From CAIWHR01 sp963708855 (GTDB lineage: Bacteria; Pseudomonadota; Gammaproteobacteria; Burkholderiales; Casimicrobiaceae): a DNA stretch of 64,000 nucleotides. The stretch lies in the NCBI GenBank assembly GCA_963708855.1, contig CAVPUM010000025.1:1-64000 (forward strand), read 5' to 3'. The position numbers were made by a program, and so were the translations under genes. The notes under the pieces were generated by a model. The model searched no databases, was not told where the DNA came from, and saw only the letters and a program-made list of their open reading frames with translations. This document shows, piece after piece, positions 1 to 9,118 of this stretch (position 1 is its first letter; every line of letters begins with the position of its first letter).

Positions 1-140
1 GCGTCATTCCGGCGCAGGACTACGGTTTTCTGGCCACCGCGGGCGTGGCCGCGGTGTTCGGCCCCGGCACCGTGATCAGCGCGGCGGCGAAAGAAGTGCT
101 CGCCGCGATCCGCGCGACGCGGGCGAAGCGGGCGGCATGA
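1..140 (+). CDS. Methylmalonyl-CoA mutase, C-terminal end (partial)
   Basis: Only the last 45 codons and the stop are inside the window, with codons in phase from base 3. The peptide reads VIPAQDYGFL then AGVAAVFGPGT, which is the end of the cobalamin-binding domain of methylmalonyl-CoA mutases (last Rossmann strand and helix). The enzyme interconverts succinyl-CoA and (R)-methylmalonyl-CoA using adenosylcobalamin. meaB starts 58 bases downstream and propionyl-CoA carboxylase genes follow, which fits. Whether this is a one-chain mutase or the large subunit of a two-subunit enzyme cannot be seen. Confidence 0.85.
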   Translation, partial: VIPAQDYGFLATAGVAAVFGPGTVISAAAKEVLAAIRATRAKRAA

Positions 141-198
141 TGCGCCGCGCGGCGTGCCGCGGCGGCGTGCCGCAGACGGCGCGCGCCGGCGCGTGCCG

Positions 199-1227
199 AT
201 GAACCGCGCGGCCTCGAAAATCGGCGACGGTCCCGGTGCGGCGTGCGCGCTCGGCGCCGCCGATCGAATGCTGGTGGCGGGCATACGGAGCGGCGAGCGC
301 CGTGCGCTCGCCAAGGCCATCACGCTGATCGAATCGACGCGCCGCGATCACCAGTCGCGCGGCCAGGCCGTGCTGGAGGCGCTGCTGCCGCACACGGGCC
401 ACTCGATACGCGTCGGCATCAGCGGTGCACCGGGCGTGGGCAAGTCGACGTTCATCGAAGCCCTCGGCCTGTATCTGATCAAGCAGGGGCACCGGGTTGC
501 GGTGCTCGCGGTCGACCCGTCGAGCACCGTCACGGGTGGTTCGATTCTCGCCGACAAGACGCGGATGGAGGAACTGGCGCGCGCGCCGCAGGCATTCGTC
601 CGGCCGTCCCCCACGGGCGGTTCGCTTGGCGGCGTGGCGGCGCGCACGCGCGAGGCGCTGCTGGTGTGCGAAGCGGCCGGGTTCGACGTCATCATCGTCG
701 AGACGGTCGGCGTCGGCCAATCGGAAACCGCGGTGGTCCGGATGACCGACATGATGGTGCTGCTGCAGCTGCCGAACGCGGGCGACGACCTGCAGGCGAT
801 CAAGAAAGGGATCGTCGAGCTCGCCGACCTGATCGTGATCAACAAGGCCGACCTCGATCCGCAGCTCGCCCGGACCGCGCAGCACACGATTCTGAACGCG
901 CTCGCGATCGTGCGCCCCTCCTCGCCGAACTGGCAGCCGCCGGTGCTCGCGCTGTCGGGGATCAAGGGCGACGGCAGCGCGACATTCTGGGGCGAGGTCC
1001 TGCGCTACCGCGACACGATGCAATCGACCGGCGAGTTCGCCGCCCGTCGCCGCGGGCAGGCGCTCGACTGGATGTGGGCATTGATCGACGCGCGGCTGCG
1101 CGCCGACTTCCGCGCGCACCAGGGCGTTTGCGCGCTGCTGCCGGCGACGCTCGACGCGGTCGCCGCGGGCCAACTCACGCCGGCGATGGCGGCCGAGCGC
1201 CTGCTTGCCCGCGCGCGGAGCGACTGA
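199..1227 (+). CDS. meaB: MeaB/ArgK-type G-protein chaperone of methylmalonyl-CoA mutase
   Basis: G3E-family GTPase of 342 aa. The P-loop GAPGVGKST is at about residues 76-84, and the guanine-specificity motif is NKAD. Such proteins load and protect the adenosylcobalamin cofactor of methylmalonyl-CoA mutase; the mutase gene ends just upstream. I chose the ATG at 199. A GTG at 154 is in frame but would add a 15-residue Arg/Ala-rich leader that does not look like the family. pccB follows after 64 bases, so mutase, meaB, pccB and pccA probably form one transcript. Confidence 0.93.
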   Translation: MNRAASKIGDGPGAACALGAADRMLVAGIRSGERRALAKAITLIESTRRDHQSRGQAVLEALLPHTGHSIRVGISGAPGVGKSTFIEALGLYLIKQGHRVAVLAVDPSSTVTGGSILADKTRMEELARAPQAFVRPSPTGGSLGGVAARTREALLVCEAAGFDVIIVETVGVGQSETAVVRMTDMMVLLQLPNAGDDLQAIKKGIVELADLIVINKADLDPQLARTAQHTILNALAIVRPSSPNWQPPVLALSGIKGDGSATFWGEVLRYRDTMQSTGEFAARRRGQALDWMWALIDARLRADFRAHQGVCALLPATLDAVAAGQLTPAMAAERLLARARSD

Positions 1228-1291
1228 AGCGGATTCGCCGCCGGCCGGGTCCGCCTCCAAGCGCACAACACTTTCATCGGGGAGTCTACGC

Positions 1292-2824
1292 ATGCACGAG
1301 ATCATTCGCGAGCTCGAAAACCAGCGCGCTGCCGCGCGGCTGGGTGGCGGCCAGCAGCGCATCGACGCGCAGCACGCCAAGGGCAAGCTGACGGCGCGCG
1401 AACGCCTCGAGCTCCTGCTCGACCCGGCAAGCTTCGAGGAATGGGACATGTTCGTCGAGCACCGCTGCCACGACTTCGGCATGGCGGACCAGAAGATTCC
1501 CGGCGACGGCGTGGTCATCGGCTATGGCACGATCAACGGCCGGCTGGTCTTCGTCTACAGCCAGGACTTCACGGTCTTCGGCGGCGCGCTGTCGGAGGCG
1601 CACGCCGAGAAGATCTGCAAGATCATGGACCACGCGATGAAAGTCGGCGCGCCGGTGATCGGGCTCAACGATTCCGGCGGCGCGCGGATCCAGGAGGGCG
1701 TGGCGTCGCTCGGCGGTTATGCCGAGGTGTTCCAGCGCAACGTGATGGCTTCGGGCGTGGTCCCGCAGATATCGGTGATCATGGGGCCGTGCGCGGGGGG
1801 TGCCGTGTACTCGCCGGCGATGACCGACTTCATCTTCATGGTGAAGGACAGTTCCTACATGTTCGTGACCGGCCCCGAGGTCGTGAAGACCGTCACCCAC
1901 GAGGAAGTGAGCGCCGAGGATCTCGGCGGCGCGGTGACCCACGCCTCGAAGTCCGGCGTGGCCGATCTCGCGTTCGAGAACGACGTCGAGGCCATGCTGA
2001 TGGTGCGCGCCCTGTTCAGCTACCTGCCCGGCTCCAACCGCGACAAGCCGCCGGTCGTCCCCACGGACGACCCTGCCGACCGGCTCGATCACTCGCTCGA
2101 CACGCTGATTCCCGACAACCCGAACAAGCCGTACGACGTCAAGGAACTGATCTACAAGGTGGTCGACGAAGGCGGGTTCTTCGAGCTCGCCCCCGACTTT
2201 GCGAGGAACATCGTGACAGGACTGGCGCGCATGGACGGCTCGACGGTGGGCATCGTCGCCAACCAGCCGCTGGTGCTGGCCGGGTGCCTCGACATCAAGT
2301 CGTCGGTCAAGGCGGCGCGCTTCGTGCGCTTCTGCGACGCATTCAACATACCGCTCGTCACCTTCGTCGACGTGCCCGGCTTCATGCCCGGCACGGCGCA
2401 GGAATACGGCGGCATCATCAAGCATGGCGCCAAGCTGCTCTTCGCCTACGCCGAGTGCACGGTGCCCAAGGTCACCGTGATCACGCGCAAGGCGTACGGC
2501 GGGGCCTACGACGTCATGTCGTCCAAGCACCTGCGCGGGGACGTCAACTTCGCCTGGCCAAGCGCCGAGATCGCGGTGATGGGCCCCAAGGGCGCGGTCG
2601 AGATCATCTTCCGCAAGGACATCGGCGATCCGCGGAAGATCGCGGAGCGCACCGAGGAATACCGGAAGAAGTTCGCCAACCCGTTCATCGCCGGCAGTCG
2701 CGGCTACATCGACGACGTCATCATGCCGCACGAGACGCGCAAGCGGATCTGCCGCTCGCTCGCGATGCTGCACGACAAGAAGGTCGAGAACCCGTGGCGC
2801 AAGCACAGCAACATCCCGCTCTGA
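1292..2824 (+). CDS. pccB: Propionyl-CoA carboxylase, carboxyltransferase (beta) subunit
   Basis: Acyl-CoA carboxyltransferase of 510 aa, the normal length for PccB. It carries the crotonase-fold halves with GGARIQEGV and CAGGAVYSPA oxyanion loops in the N half, and the DVPGFMPGT and YGGAYDVM motifs in the C half. It moves carboxyl from biotin to propionyl-CoA to make (S)-methylmalonyl-CoA. The ATG at 1292 follows a GGGGAG ribosome site. The biotin-carrying partner pccA starts 40 bases downstream. A paralogue on the other strand (7562-9118) belongs to the decarboxylase; the two are told apart by their partners, not by motifs alone. Confidence 0.93.
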   Translation: MHEIIRELENQRAAARLGGGQQRIDAQHAKGKLTARERLELLLDPASFEEWDMFVEHRCHDFGMADQKIPGDGVVIGYGTINGRLVFVYSQDFTVFGGALSEAHAEKICKIMDHAMKVGAPVIGLNDSGGARIQEGVASLGGYAEVFQRNVMASGVVPQISVIMGPCAGGAVYSPAMTDFIFMVKDSSYMFVTGPEVVKTVTHEEVSAEDLGGAVTHASKSGVADLAFENDVEAMLMVRALFSYLPGSNRDKPPVVPTDDPADRLDHSLDTLIPDNPNKPYDVKELIYKVVDEGGFFELAPDFARNIVTGLARMDGSTVGIVANQPLVLAGCLDIKSSVKAARFVRFCDAFNIPLVTFVDVPGFMPGTAQEYGGIIKHGAKLLFAYAECTVPKVTVITRKAYGGAYDVMSSKHLRGDVNFAWPSAEIAVMGPKGAVEIIFRKDIGDPRKIAERTEEYRKKFANPFIAGSRGYIDDVIMPHETRKRICRSLAMLHDKKVENPWRKHSNIPL

Positions 2825-2864
2825 TCCGCGCCCCGGCAACGCGCACCGGTCACAGGACCCCCAC

Positions 2865-4853
2865 ATGTTCAAGAAAATCCTCATCGCCAATCGCGGTGAA
2901 ATCGCCTGCCGTGTGATCAGGACCGCGCGGGCCATGGGCATCCGGACGGTGGCCGTCTACTCGGATGCCGACAGGGACTCGCGCCACGTCGAGATGGCCG
3001 ACGAGGCGGTGCCGATCGGTCCGCCCCCGTCCGCGCAGAGCTATCTCGTGATCGAGCGCATCGTCAAGGCGTGCAAGGACACCGGCGCCGAGGCCGTGCA
3101 CCCGGGATACGGGTTCCTGTCGGAGAACCCGGCCTTCTGTACTGCGCTCGAGAACGAAGGCATCGTCTTCATCGGCCCGAAGGCCCATGCGATGGAGGCG
3201 ATGGGCGACAAGATCGCCTCGAAAAAGCTCGCGCTGGCGGCCAAGGTCCGGACGATCCCCGGCCACAACAGCGCGATCGGCACGGCCGAGGAGGCCGTGG
3301 CGATCGCCAAGGTCATCGGCTATCCGGTGATGATCAAGGCCTCCGCTGGCGGCGGCGGGAAGGGCCTGCGCGTCGCGTACGACGACCCCCAGTGCCGCGA
3401 GGGCTTCGCCTCCTGCAGGAACGAGGCGAAGAGCGCCTTTGGCGACGACCGGGTGTTCATCGAGAAGTTCGTCGAGGATCCACGGCACATCGAGATCCAG
3501 GTCCTGGGCGATGCCCACGGCAACGTCGTGTACCTCAACGAGCGCGAATGCTCGATCCAGCGCCGTCACCAGAAGGTCATCGAGGAGGCGCCGTCGCCGT
3601 TCCTCGACGACGCGACGCGGATCGCCATGGGCGAGCAGGCGGTGCAGCTCGCTCGCGCCGTGCAGTACCAGTCGGCCGGCACGGTCGAGTTCGTGGTCGA
3701 CAGGCACAAGTCATTCTACTTTCTCGAGATGAATACCCGGTTGCAGGTCGAGCACCCGGTCACCGAGGCGATCACGGGCCTCGATCTGGTCGAGCTGATG
3801 ATCCGCGTCGCGGCCGGCGAGCGGCTGCCCTTTGCGCAGAAGGACGTGCGCCGCAACGGCTGGGCGATCGAATGCCGGATCAACGCCGAGGATCCGTTCC
3901 GCAACTTCCTGCCGTCCTCCGGCCGCGTCGTCAAGTTCATGCCGCCGCCCGAGATTCCCGGACAGGTTCGCGTCGACACGGGCATGTACGAGGGCGGCGA
4001 AGTGTCGATGTACTACGATTCGATGATCGCGAAGCTGATCTGCCACGGCGCGTCGCGCGACGTGGCGATCGCGCGGATGCGCGAGGCGCTCAACGCGTTC
4101 GTCATCCGCGGCGTCGCGTCGAACATCGCGTTCCAGGCGGCGCTGATGCAGCATCCGCGCTTCGTCTCCGGCGACTTCAACACCGGCTTCATCGCCGAAG
4201 CGTTTCCCAGGGGCTTCCATGCCTCGACCGCCGTCCACGAAGATCCGCTGCTGCTGGCCGCCGTCGCCGCCCTCGCCCGCCGCCGCTACATCGCGCGCGT
4301 GGTGCATATCTCGGGGCAGCTGCGCGGCCACAGGCGGAACGTGGGGCACGACTGGGTCGTGATGATGGGCGCGCAGCGGTTCGCCCTGCGCCTCACTCCG
4401 ATCGAGGGCGGGTGCTCCATCGCCTGCGAAGGCGAAACCCATGAGCTGCGCTCGGACTGGAAGCTCGGCGAGTTGATCTTCCGTGGGCGGTGGAACGGCC
4501 GGGACGTCTGCCTGCAGATCCAGCGCGTCGGCTGGCGCTACCGGGTCACCCATTGGGGCACGCAGGCCGAGATCACGGTGCTTACGGCGCGTGCGGCGCA
4601 CCTGCTGTCGTTGATGCCGGACAAGCCCAAGCCGGATCTCTCACGCTTCCTGCTGTCGCCGATGCCCGGGCTCCTCACCGAACTCGTGGTGAAGGCCGGC
4701 CAGGAAGTGAAGGCCGGCGAGAAGCTCGCGGTGATCGAAGCGATGAAGATGGAAAACGTGCTGCGCGCGGAAGCCGATGGCGTGATCAAGGAAGTGCGCG
4801 CGGCCGAGGGCGACAGCCTGGCGGTCGACCAGCCGATCCTCGAATTCAGGTAG
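2865..4853 (+). CDS. pccA: Propionyl-CoA carboxylase, biotin carboxylase/biotin carrier (alpha) subunit
   Basis: 662 aa. The biotin carboxylase domain comes first (starts MFKKILIANRGEIA; glycine-rich ATP loop GGGGKGLR; EMNTRLQVEHPVTE). A BT-type linker domain follows, then a C-terminal biotinyl domain with AMKMEN, biotinyl lysine near residue 628. ATP and bicarbonate carboxylate the biotin, and PccB transfers the group to propionyl-CoA. The full BC-BT-BCCP arrangement separates it from accC at 28375, which ends after the BC domain. It is the last gene of the rightward unit and faces the epimerase gene 79 bases away. Confidence 0.94.
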   Translation: MFKKILIANRGEIACRVIRTARAMGIRTVAVYSDADRDSRHVEMADEAVPIGPPPSAQSYLVIERIVKACKDTGAEAVHPGYGFLSENPAFCTALENEGIVFIGPKAHAMEAMGDKIASKKLALAAKVRTIPGHNSAIGTAEEAVAIAKVIGYPVMIKASAGGGGKGLRVAYDDPQCREGFASCRNEAKSAFGDDRVFIEKFVEDPRHIEIQVLGDAHGNVVYLNERECSIQRRHQKVIEEAPSPFLDDATRIAMGEQAVQLARAVQYQSAGTVEFVVDRHKSFYFLEMNTRLQVEHPVTEAITGLDLVELMIRVAAGERLPFAQKDVRRNGWAIECRINAEDPFRNFLPSSGRVVKFMPPPEIPGQVRVDTGMYEGGEVSMYYDSMIAKLICHGASRDVAIARMREALNAFVIRGVASNIAFQAALMQHPRFVSGDFNTGFIAEAFPRGFHASTAVHEDPLLLAAVAALARRRYIARVVHISGQLRGHRRNVGHDWVVMMGAQRFALRLTPIEGGCSIACEGETHELRSDWKLGELIFRGRWNGRDVCLQIQRVGWRYRVTHWGTQAEITVLTARAAHLLSLMPDKPKPDLSRFLLSPMPGLLTELVVKAGQEVKAGEKLAVIEAMKMENVLRAEADGVIKEVRAAEGDSLAVDQPILEFR

Positions 4854-4932
4854 CCCGCGCTAAACCGGCGCGAAGGCCGCGGCCGATGCCGGGCCGAAGC
4901 TCCGCCGGCGATTCGCCGGGCGCAGCATCAGG

Positions 4933-5397
4933 CTAAGGGAATGCCGCGATTACCTCGGGCGGCGCCTGCACCAGTTCGATAAGCACGCCCTCGCCGCCAA
5001 GGGGGGTCGCCTCGTTGCCCTTGGGGTGGATGAAGCACACGTCGTGACCGGCGGCGCCCTTCCTGATCCCACCAGGGGTGAAGCGCATGCCCTGCGCGCG
5101 CAGCCAGGCGACCGCGGCCGCGAGATCGTCCACCCACAGGCCGATGTGGTTCAGCGCCGGCTCGTGGACGGCGGGTTTCTTCGCGGCGTCGAGCGGCTGC
5201 ATCAGATCCACCTCGACCCGGAAGGGACCGCGGCCGACCGCGAGGATGTCCTCGTCGACGTTCTCGCCCGTGCTGCGGTACGTGCCGGTCGCCTCGATCC
5301 CCAGCGTGTCGACCCAGAGCGCGCGCAAACGCTGCTTGTCGAGCCCGCCGATGGCGACCTGCTGCAGTCCCAGGATCCGGAATGGCCGATCGTGCAT
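4933..5397 (-). CDS. mce: Methylmalonyl-CoA epimerase (glyoxalase fold)
   Basis: 154-aa vicinal-oxygen-chelate protein with two beta-alpha-beta-beta-beta repeats. Metal-ligand type residues lie in LQQVAIGG, NHIGLWVDD and VLIELVQ. It interconverts (R)- and (S)-methylmalonyl-CoA, linking the mutase to the carboxylase and decarboxylase, which use the other epimer. The ATG follows a strong GAGGAGGGG ribosome site. It lies 107 bases after the decarboxylase beta gene on the same strand, so it may be the last gene of that operon. The first metal ligand is usually His in a VxHxxIAV context; here the strand reads QQVAIGG, so exact ligands need an alignment. Confidence 0.85.
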   Translation of the reverse strand: MHDRPFRILGLQQVAIGGLDKQRLRALWVDTLGIEATGTYRSTGENVDEDILAVGRGPFRVEVDLMQPLDAAKKPAVHEPALNHIGLWVDDLAAAVAWLRAQGMRFTPGGIRKGAAGHDVCFIHPKGNEATPLGGEGVLIELVQAPPEVIAAFP

Positions 5398-5504
5398 CGA
5401 CGTCCCCTCCTCTCATCACCCTAGGGTCACGCGGTAGCGCCACCACCGGTCGACCGGACCCCCGGCGGAAGGCCATCACGCCGATCCGTCAAGCGGCGGT
5501 CCCT

Positions 5505-6629
5505 CTATCCGGCCCCCATGAGTGCCAGCACGACTCCGCCAGCGACGACGCTCGCCACCTGGCCGGCGGCGTTGGCACCCATCGCGTGCATCAGCAGGAA
5601 GTTCTCGAAGTCCTCGTCCTGCGCGACCTTGTGCACGACGCGCGCCGCCATCGGAAACGCGCTGATGCCGGCGGCGCCGATCAGCGGGTTGAAGCGCCCG
5701 CCGCTTGCCACGTTGAGAACCTTGCCGAAGATCAATCCCGCCGCCGCGTCGAACGTGAACGCAATGATGCCGAGGACCATTATGGCAAGCGTGCTGGGCT
5801 TCAAGAACTCGACGCCGACCATCGTGGAACCGATCGCGAGCCCGAGAAAGAGGGTGACGACATTGGCGATCTCGGCGGCCGACGCCTTGGTGAGCCGCTC
5901 GACCGCGCCCGACTCCTTCATCAGGTTGCCGAGCATCAGCATTCCGATCAGCGGCGTTGCGAACGGCACCAGCGTGCCGACGAGCACGGTGACGAAGATC
6001 GGGAAGAGAATGCGCGTGCGCCGGCTGATCGCGCGCTGGCTGTAGGGCATGCGGATTGCCCGCTCCTTTTGCGTCGTCAATGCGCGCATGATGGGCGGGA
6101 GGATGATCGGCACCAACGCCATGTAGCTGTAGGCCGCGACCGTGATCGGGCCGAGCAGATGCGGGGCGAGGATCCCGCTGACGTAGATCGACGTCGGGCC
6201 GTCAATCGCGCCGATGATGCCGATCGAGGCCGCTTCCTCGCGGCTGAACCCGAGCAGAAGTGCCAGGATCAGCGTGAGGAAGATCCCGAACTGGCCCGCC
6301 GCGCCCAGGAGCACCATCCGCGGGTTTTCGAGCAAGGGCCCGAAGTCGGTGAGTGCGCCGATGCCGATGAAGATGAGCAGCGGGAACACCTCGTTGGCAA
6401 CGCCGGCGTGGTAGAGCAGGCGCAGCATTCCGTCCTCGGCGATGAGCGGTGACAGCGGCAGGTTCGCCAGCAGGCAACCTGCGCCGATCGGCACCAGCAG
6501 CAACGGTTCGTAGTTCCGGGCGATGCCGAGGTAGAGCAGAACGCTGGCGATCGCGAGCATGATGACCGACTGCGGCGATACGTGCGCAATGCCCTGCAGC
6601 AGCAGTTGCAGCGTTTCCCCGCCGGCCAT
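5505..6629 (-). CDS. mmdB: Sodium-pumping decarboxylase beta subunit (OadB/MmdB family)
   Basis: 374-aa, very hydrophobic protein with about ten membrane segments. It carries the AIDGPTSIY loop whose Asp is the Na+-site residue of OadB-family proteins. In the family this subunit decarboxylates carboxybiotin and couples it to Na+ export. Its start is 3 bases beyond the stop of the biotin subunit gene, so it is in the same operon as the alpha, delta and biotin subunits. That set without a biotin carboxylase, next to mutase and epimerase genes, argues for methylmalonyl-CoA rather than oxaloacetate or glutaconyl-CoA as substrate; this substrate call is inference. Confidence 0.9.
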   Translation of the reverse strand: MAGGETLQLLLQGIAHVSPQSVIMLAIASVLLYLGIARNYEPLLLVPIGAGCLLANLPLSPLIAEDGMLRLLYHAGVANEVFPLLIFIGIGALTDFGPLLENPRMVLLGAAGQFGIFLTLILALLLGFSREEAASIGIIGAIDGPTSIYVSGILAPHLLGPITVAAYSYMALVPIILPPIMRALTTQKERAIRMPYSQRAISRRTRILFPIFVTVLVGTLVPFATPLIGMLMLGNLMKESGAVERLTKASAAEIANVVTLFLGLAIGSTMVGVEFLKPSTLAIMVLGIIAFTFDAAAGLIFGKVLNVASGGRFNPLIGAAGISAFPMAARVVHKVAQDEDFENFLLMHAMGANAAGQVASVVAGGVVLALMGAG

Positions 6630-6632
6630 GCC

Positions 6633-7139
6633 TCACGCCTCCCGAAAGCGGACGATCGGGTCGCCATGCCCGACGGCCTGCCCGACGGCAACGTACACCT
6701 CGGCGATGGTGCCCGCGCGTGGCGACTTGATGTTGTTCTGCATCTTCATCGCATCCAGGATGGCGATGGTCTGCCCGCGTTCCACGGTGTCGCCGGGCCC
6801 GACGCTGAGTTCGACGATCACGCCGGGCATCGGCGCATTCAGAGTGCCGGCGCCGCCCGAGACGGGCCTGCGTTGGGCGGCACCGGAAGTGCCTTCTGTT
6901 GCGGCGGCAGACCCCTCGGCGCGGGCGGCAATCCGCGCCGAAGGCGACGCCTGACGCGCGCTTCCCTCGTGGGTCGGCGCGATTCCGGGCGTGATCGTCG
7001 CCCCGGGCAGATCCTCGTCACCAGCGAGCGTGACCTCGTAGGACTGGTTGCCGACCATGACGACGAAGCGGTCGGCGGCCAAATCCTCGACATCGATGAC
7101 GAAGTCCTTGCCGCGGATCTCCAGCCGGTAGCGTCTCAT
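6633..7139 (-). CDS. mmdC: Biotin carrier subunit of methylmalonyl-CoA decarboxylase
   Basis: 168 aa. A folded N-terminal stretch is followed by a Pro/Ala-rich linker of about 40 residues and a C-terminal biotinyl domain with AMKM, biotinyl lysine near residue 132. The linker swings the biotin between the carboxyltransferase and the membrane subunit. The ATG at 7139 shares one base with the stop of the OadG-like gene (TGATG), so translation is coupled. A GTG one codon upstream is also possible. Confidence 0.9.
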   Translation of the reverse strand: MRRYRLEIRGKDFVIDVEDLAADRFVVMVGNQSYEVTLAGDEDLPGATITPGIAPTHEGSARQASPSARIAARAEGSAAATEGTSGAAQRRPVSGGAGTLNAPMPGVIVELSVGPGDTVERGQTIAILDAMKMQNNIKSPRAGTIAEVYVAVGQAVGHGDPIVRFREA

Positions 7140-7540
7140 CACTTGCCTCGCCGTTGCCAGCTTCGGTTTTGGCGTGCGCGGCCGGAGGCCAGCCAGCGGG
7201 AGGCGTACAGCAGGCTGCCGGGCCAGTAACTTCGCATGACCGGCGCCGCCTGCTGGCGGCGCACGCCCTTGTGCGCCAGCACCGCGACCACAATCGCGGC
7301 GACGACGTCGGCGTCCATCCCATGCACCGTCGGCGTGACGGGAACCTGTGCACCGATCGCGTCGTCGGCGATGGACGCGATGCGCTCGGCCTCAAGGATC
7401 GACGCACTTGCCGACAGCGCCACGGGGGCCGCCTCGAATCGCAGCACCAGGACGAGCAGGCCCCACAGCGTCGCCAGGAGCCCGAACACCAGACCCATCC
7501 CGACGGCGGTCATCTGCAGTCCCCAACCCAGATTTTCCAT
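7139..7540 (-). CDS. mmdD: Sodium-pumping decarboxylase delta/gamma subunit (OadG family)
   Basis: 133 aa with a single N-terminal membrane helix (GLQMTAVGMGLVFGLLATLWGLLVLVL) that has the glycine-methionine pattern of OadG, then a short soluble tail ending in YASRWLASGR. In the family this small subunit holds the membrane beta subunit and the catalytic alpha subunit together. It lies 21 bases after mmdA and overlaps mmdC by one base. The tail contains AAPVMRSYWPGSLLYASRW, as seen in small subunits of methylmalonyl-CoA decarboxylases. Confidence 0.85.
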   Translation of the reverse strand: MENLGWGLQMTAVGMGLVFGLLATLWGLLVLVLRFEAAPVALSASASILEAERIASIADDAIGAQVPVTPTVHGMDADVVAAIVVAVLAHKGVRRQQAAPVMRSYWPGSLLYASRWLASGRARQNRSWQRRGK

Positions 7541-7561
7541 AGGTCCGCTTGGACGCCAGCG

Positions 7562-9118
7562 CTATGACGGAAAGAGCCCATGCTTCTTGGGCGGGTTCTG
7601 TTGCACCTTGGTGCGCAGGATTTCGAGCGCGCGGATCAGACGCGGCCGGGTCTCGCGCGGCTCGATTACTTCGTCGATCTGACCGACGTCGGCGGCGCGG
7701 TAGGGGTTGAAGAATTTTTCTCGAAAGTACGCAAGCAGCTCGCGCTCCTTCGCCGCCGGGTCCGCTGCAGATTTCACCTCGTCCCGATAGAGCACGCGCA
7801 CGGCGGGCTCGGCGCCCATCACTGCGATCTGCGCGGTGGGCCAGGCAAACGCAAGGTCATTGCGCATCTGTTTCGAGCCCATCGCCACATAGGCGCCGCC
7901 CATCGCCTTGCGCGTCACGACGGAGATCTTCGGTATCGTCGATTCGCAATACGCGTAGATGATCTTGGCGCCGTGCCGGATAACTCCCCCGTACTCCTGA
8001 TCGATGCCGGGCAGAAATCCCGGCGTGTCGACGAGGGTGACCAGCGGAATGTTGTAGGCGTCGCAGGTGCGGATGAAGCGGGCGATCTTGTCGCTCGCGT
8101 CGATATTGAGCGCGCCGGACATGTAGGCGGGCTGATTCGCCACGACGCCTACGGAGTAGCCATCCAGGCGCGCGAATCCGACGACGGCATTGGGCGCGAA
8201 GTTCGGGTGGATTTCCAGAAAGCTCTCGCGGTCGAACACGGGCCCGATTACATCGCGCATATCGTACGGTTCGTCTTCCCGTCGCGGGATGAGCGTGTTG
8301 AGCGACTCGTCCATGCGGTCCCGCGGGTCGTAAGGCTGGATCTGCGGAGGATCCTCGTTGTTGTTCTGCGGCAGATAGCCGAGGAGTCGCTTGGCCATTT
8401 CGATGGCGCTACCCTCGTCCGCGGTGTCCAGGTGGGCCACTCCGCTGCGGCCCGTGTGCACCTCCGCTCCACCGAGCGTTTGCGCCGTCACGTCTTCACC
8501 GGTAACCGATTTGATGACGTCGGGCCCCGTCAGGAACATGTAACTGCCGGCCGCCATGATCACGAAGTCGGTCAGCGCCGGCGAATAGACCGCGCCACCC
8601 GCACAGGGCCCGAGGATGACCGATATCTGGGGAATGACGCCGGATGCCATCACGTTGCGCATGAAGACCTCGCCGTAGGCTGCGAGGCTGCGCACACCCT
8701 CCTGAATGCGCGCGCCGCCCGAATCGTTCAGCCCGACGAGCGGAATGCCGCTCTCAAGGGCAAGATCCTGGATGCAGCAGATCTTCTGCGACTGCACTTC
8801 CGAGAACGAGCCGCCGAGAACGGTGAAGTCTTGCGCGAACACCGCGACGCGCCGGCCGTTGATCTTGCCAAAGCCGGTGACGATGCCGTCGCCCGGAAAA
8901 CGCTGCTGGTCCAGGCCGAATTCGACGACGTTGTGCGTCGCGAGCGCGCCGAACTCCTGGAACGATCCCTCGTCGACGAGCAGCGCAAGCCGTTCACGGG
9001 CCGTCAGCTTGCCGCGCGCGTGCTGCTGGTCTATGCGCCTGGCTCCACCTCCCAACATTGCCCGCGCGCGCAAGTCGCGCAGCGTCGTCAGCAACTCGTC
9101 CCCGTTCCCCTCGGTCAT
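7562..9118 (-). CDS. mmdA: Methylmalonyl-CoA decarboxylase, carboxyltransferase (alpha) subunit
   Basis: 518-aa acyl-CoA carboxyltransferase paralogous to pccB, with GGARIQEGV, CAGGAVYSPA, DTPGFLPG and GGAYVAMGS. It transfers the carboxyl of (S)-methylmalonyl-CoA to enzyme-bound biotin, giving propionyl-CoA; the membrane subunit then releases CO2 and exports Na+. I chose the ATG at 9118 (GGGAG 6-10 bases upstream). The frame stays open for 104 more codons, but that extension has no family resemblance. First gene of the operon alpha-delta-biotin-beta-epimerase. Confidence 0.9.
   Translation of the reverse strand: MTEGNGDELLTTLRDLRARAMLGGGARRIDQQHARGKLTARERLALLVDEGSFQEFGALATHNVVEFGLDQQRFPGDGIVTGFGKINGRRVAVFAQDFTVLGGSFSEVQSQKICCIQDLALESGIPLVGLNDSGGARIQEGVRSLAAYGEVFMRNVMASGVIPQISVILGPCAGGAVYSPALTDFVIMAAGSYMFLTGPDVIKSVTGEDVTAQTLGGAEVHTGRSGVAHLDTADEGSAIEMAKRLLGYLPQNNNEDPPQIQPYDPRDRMDESLNTLIPRREDEPYDMRDVIGPVFDRESFLEIHPNFAPNAVVGFARLDGYSVGVVANQPAYMSGALNIDASDKIARFIRTCDAYNIPLVTLVDTPGFLPGIDQEYGGVIRHGAKIIYAYCESTIPKISVVTRKAMGGAYVAMGSKQMRNDLAFAWPTAQIAVMGAEPAVRVLYRDEVKSAADPAAKERELLAYFREKFFNPYRAADVGQIDEVIEPRETRPRLIRALEILRTKVQQNPPKKHGLFPS

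Noticed and set aside
1286..2941. A 551-codon minus-strand frame opposite pccB
   Set aside because: Shadow of pccB; rich in Arg/His/Val/Asp with no recognisable motif.
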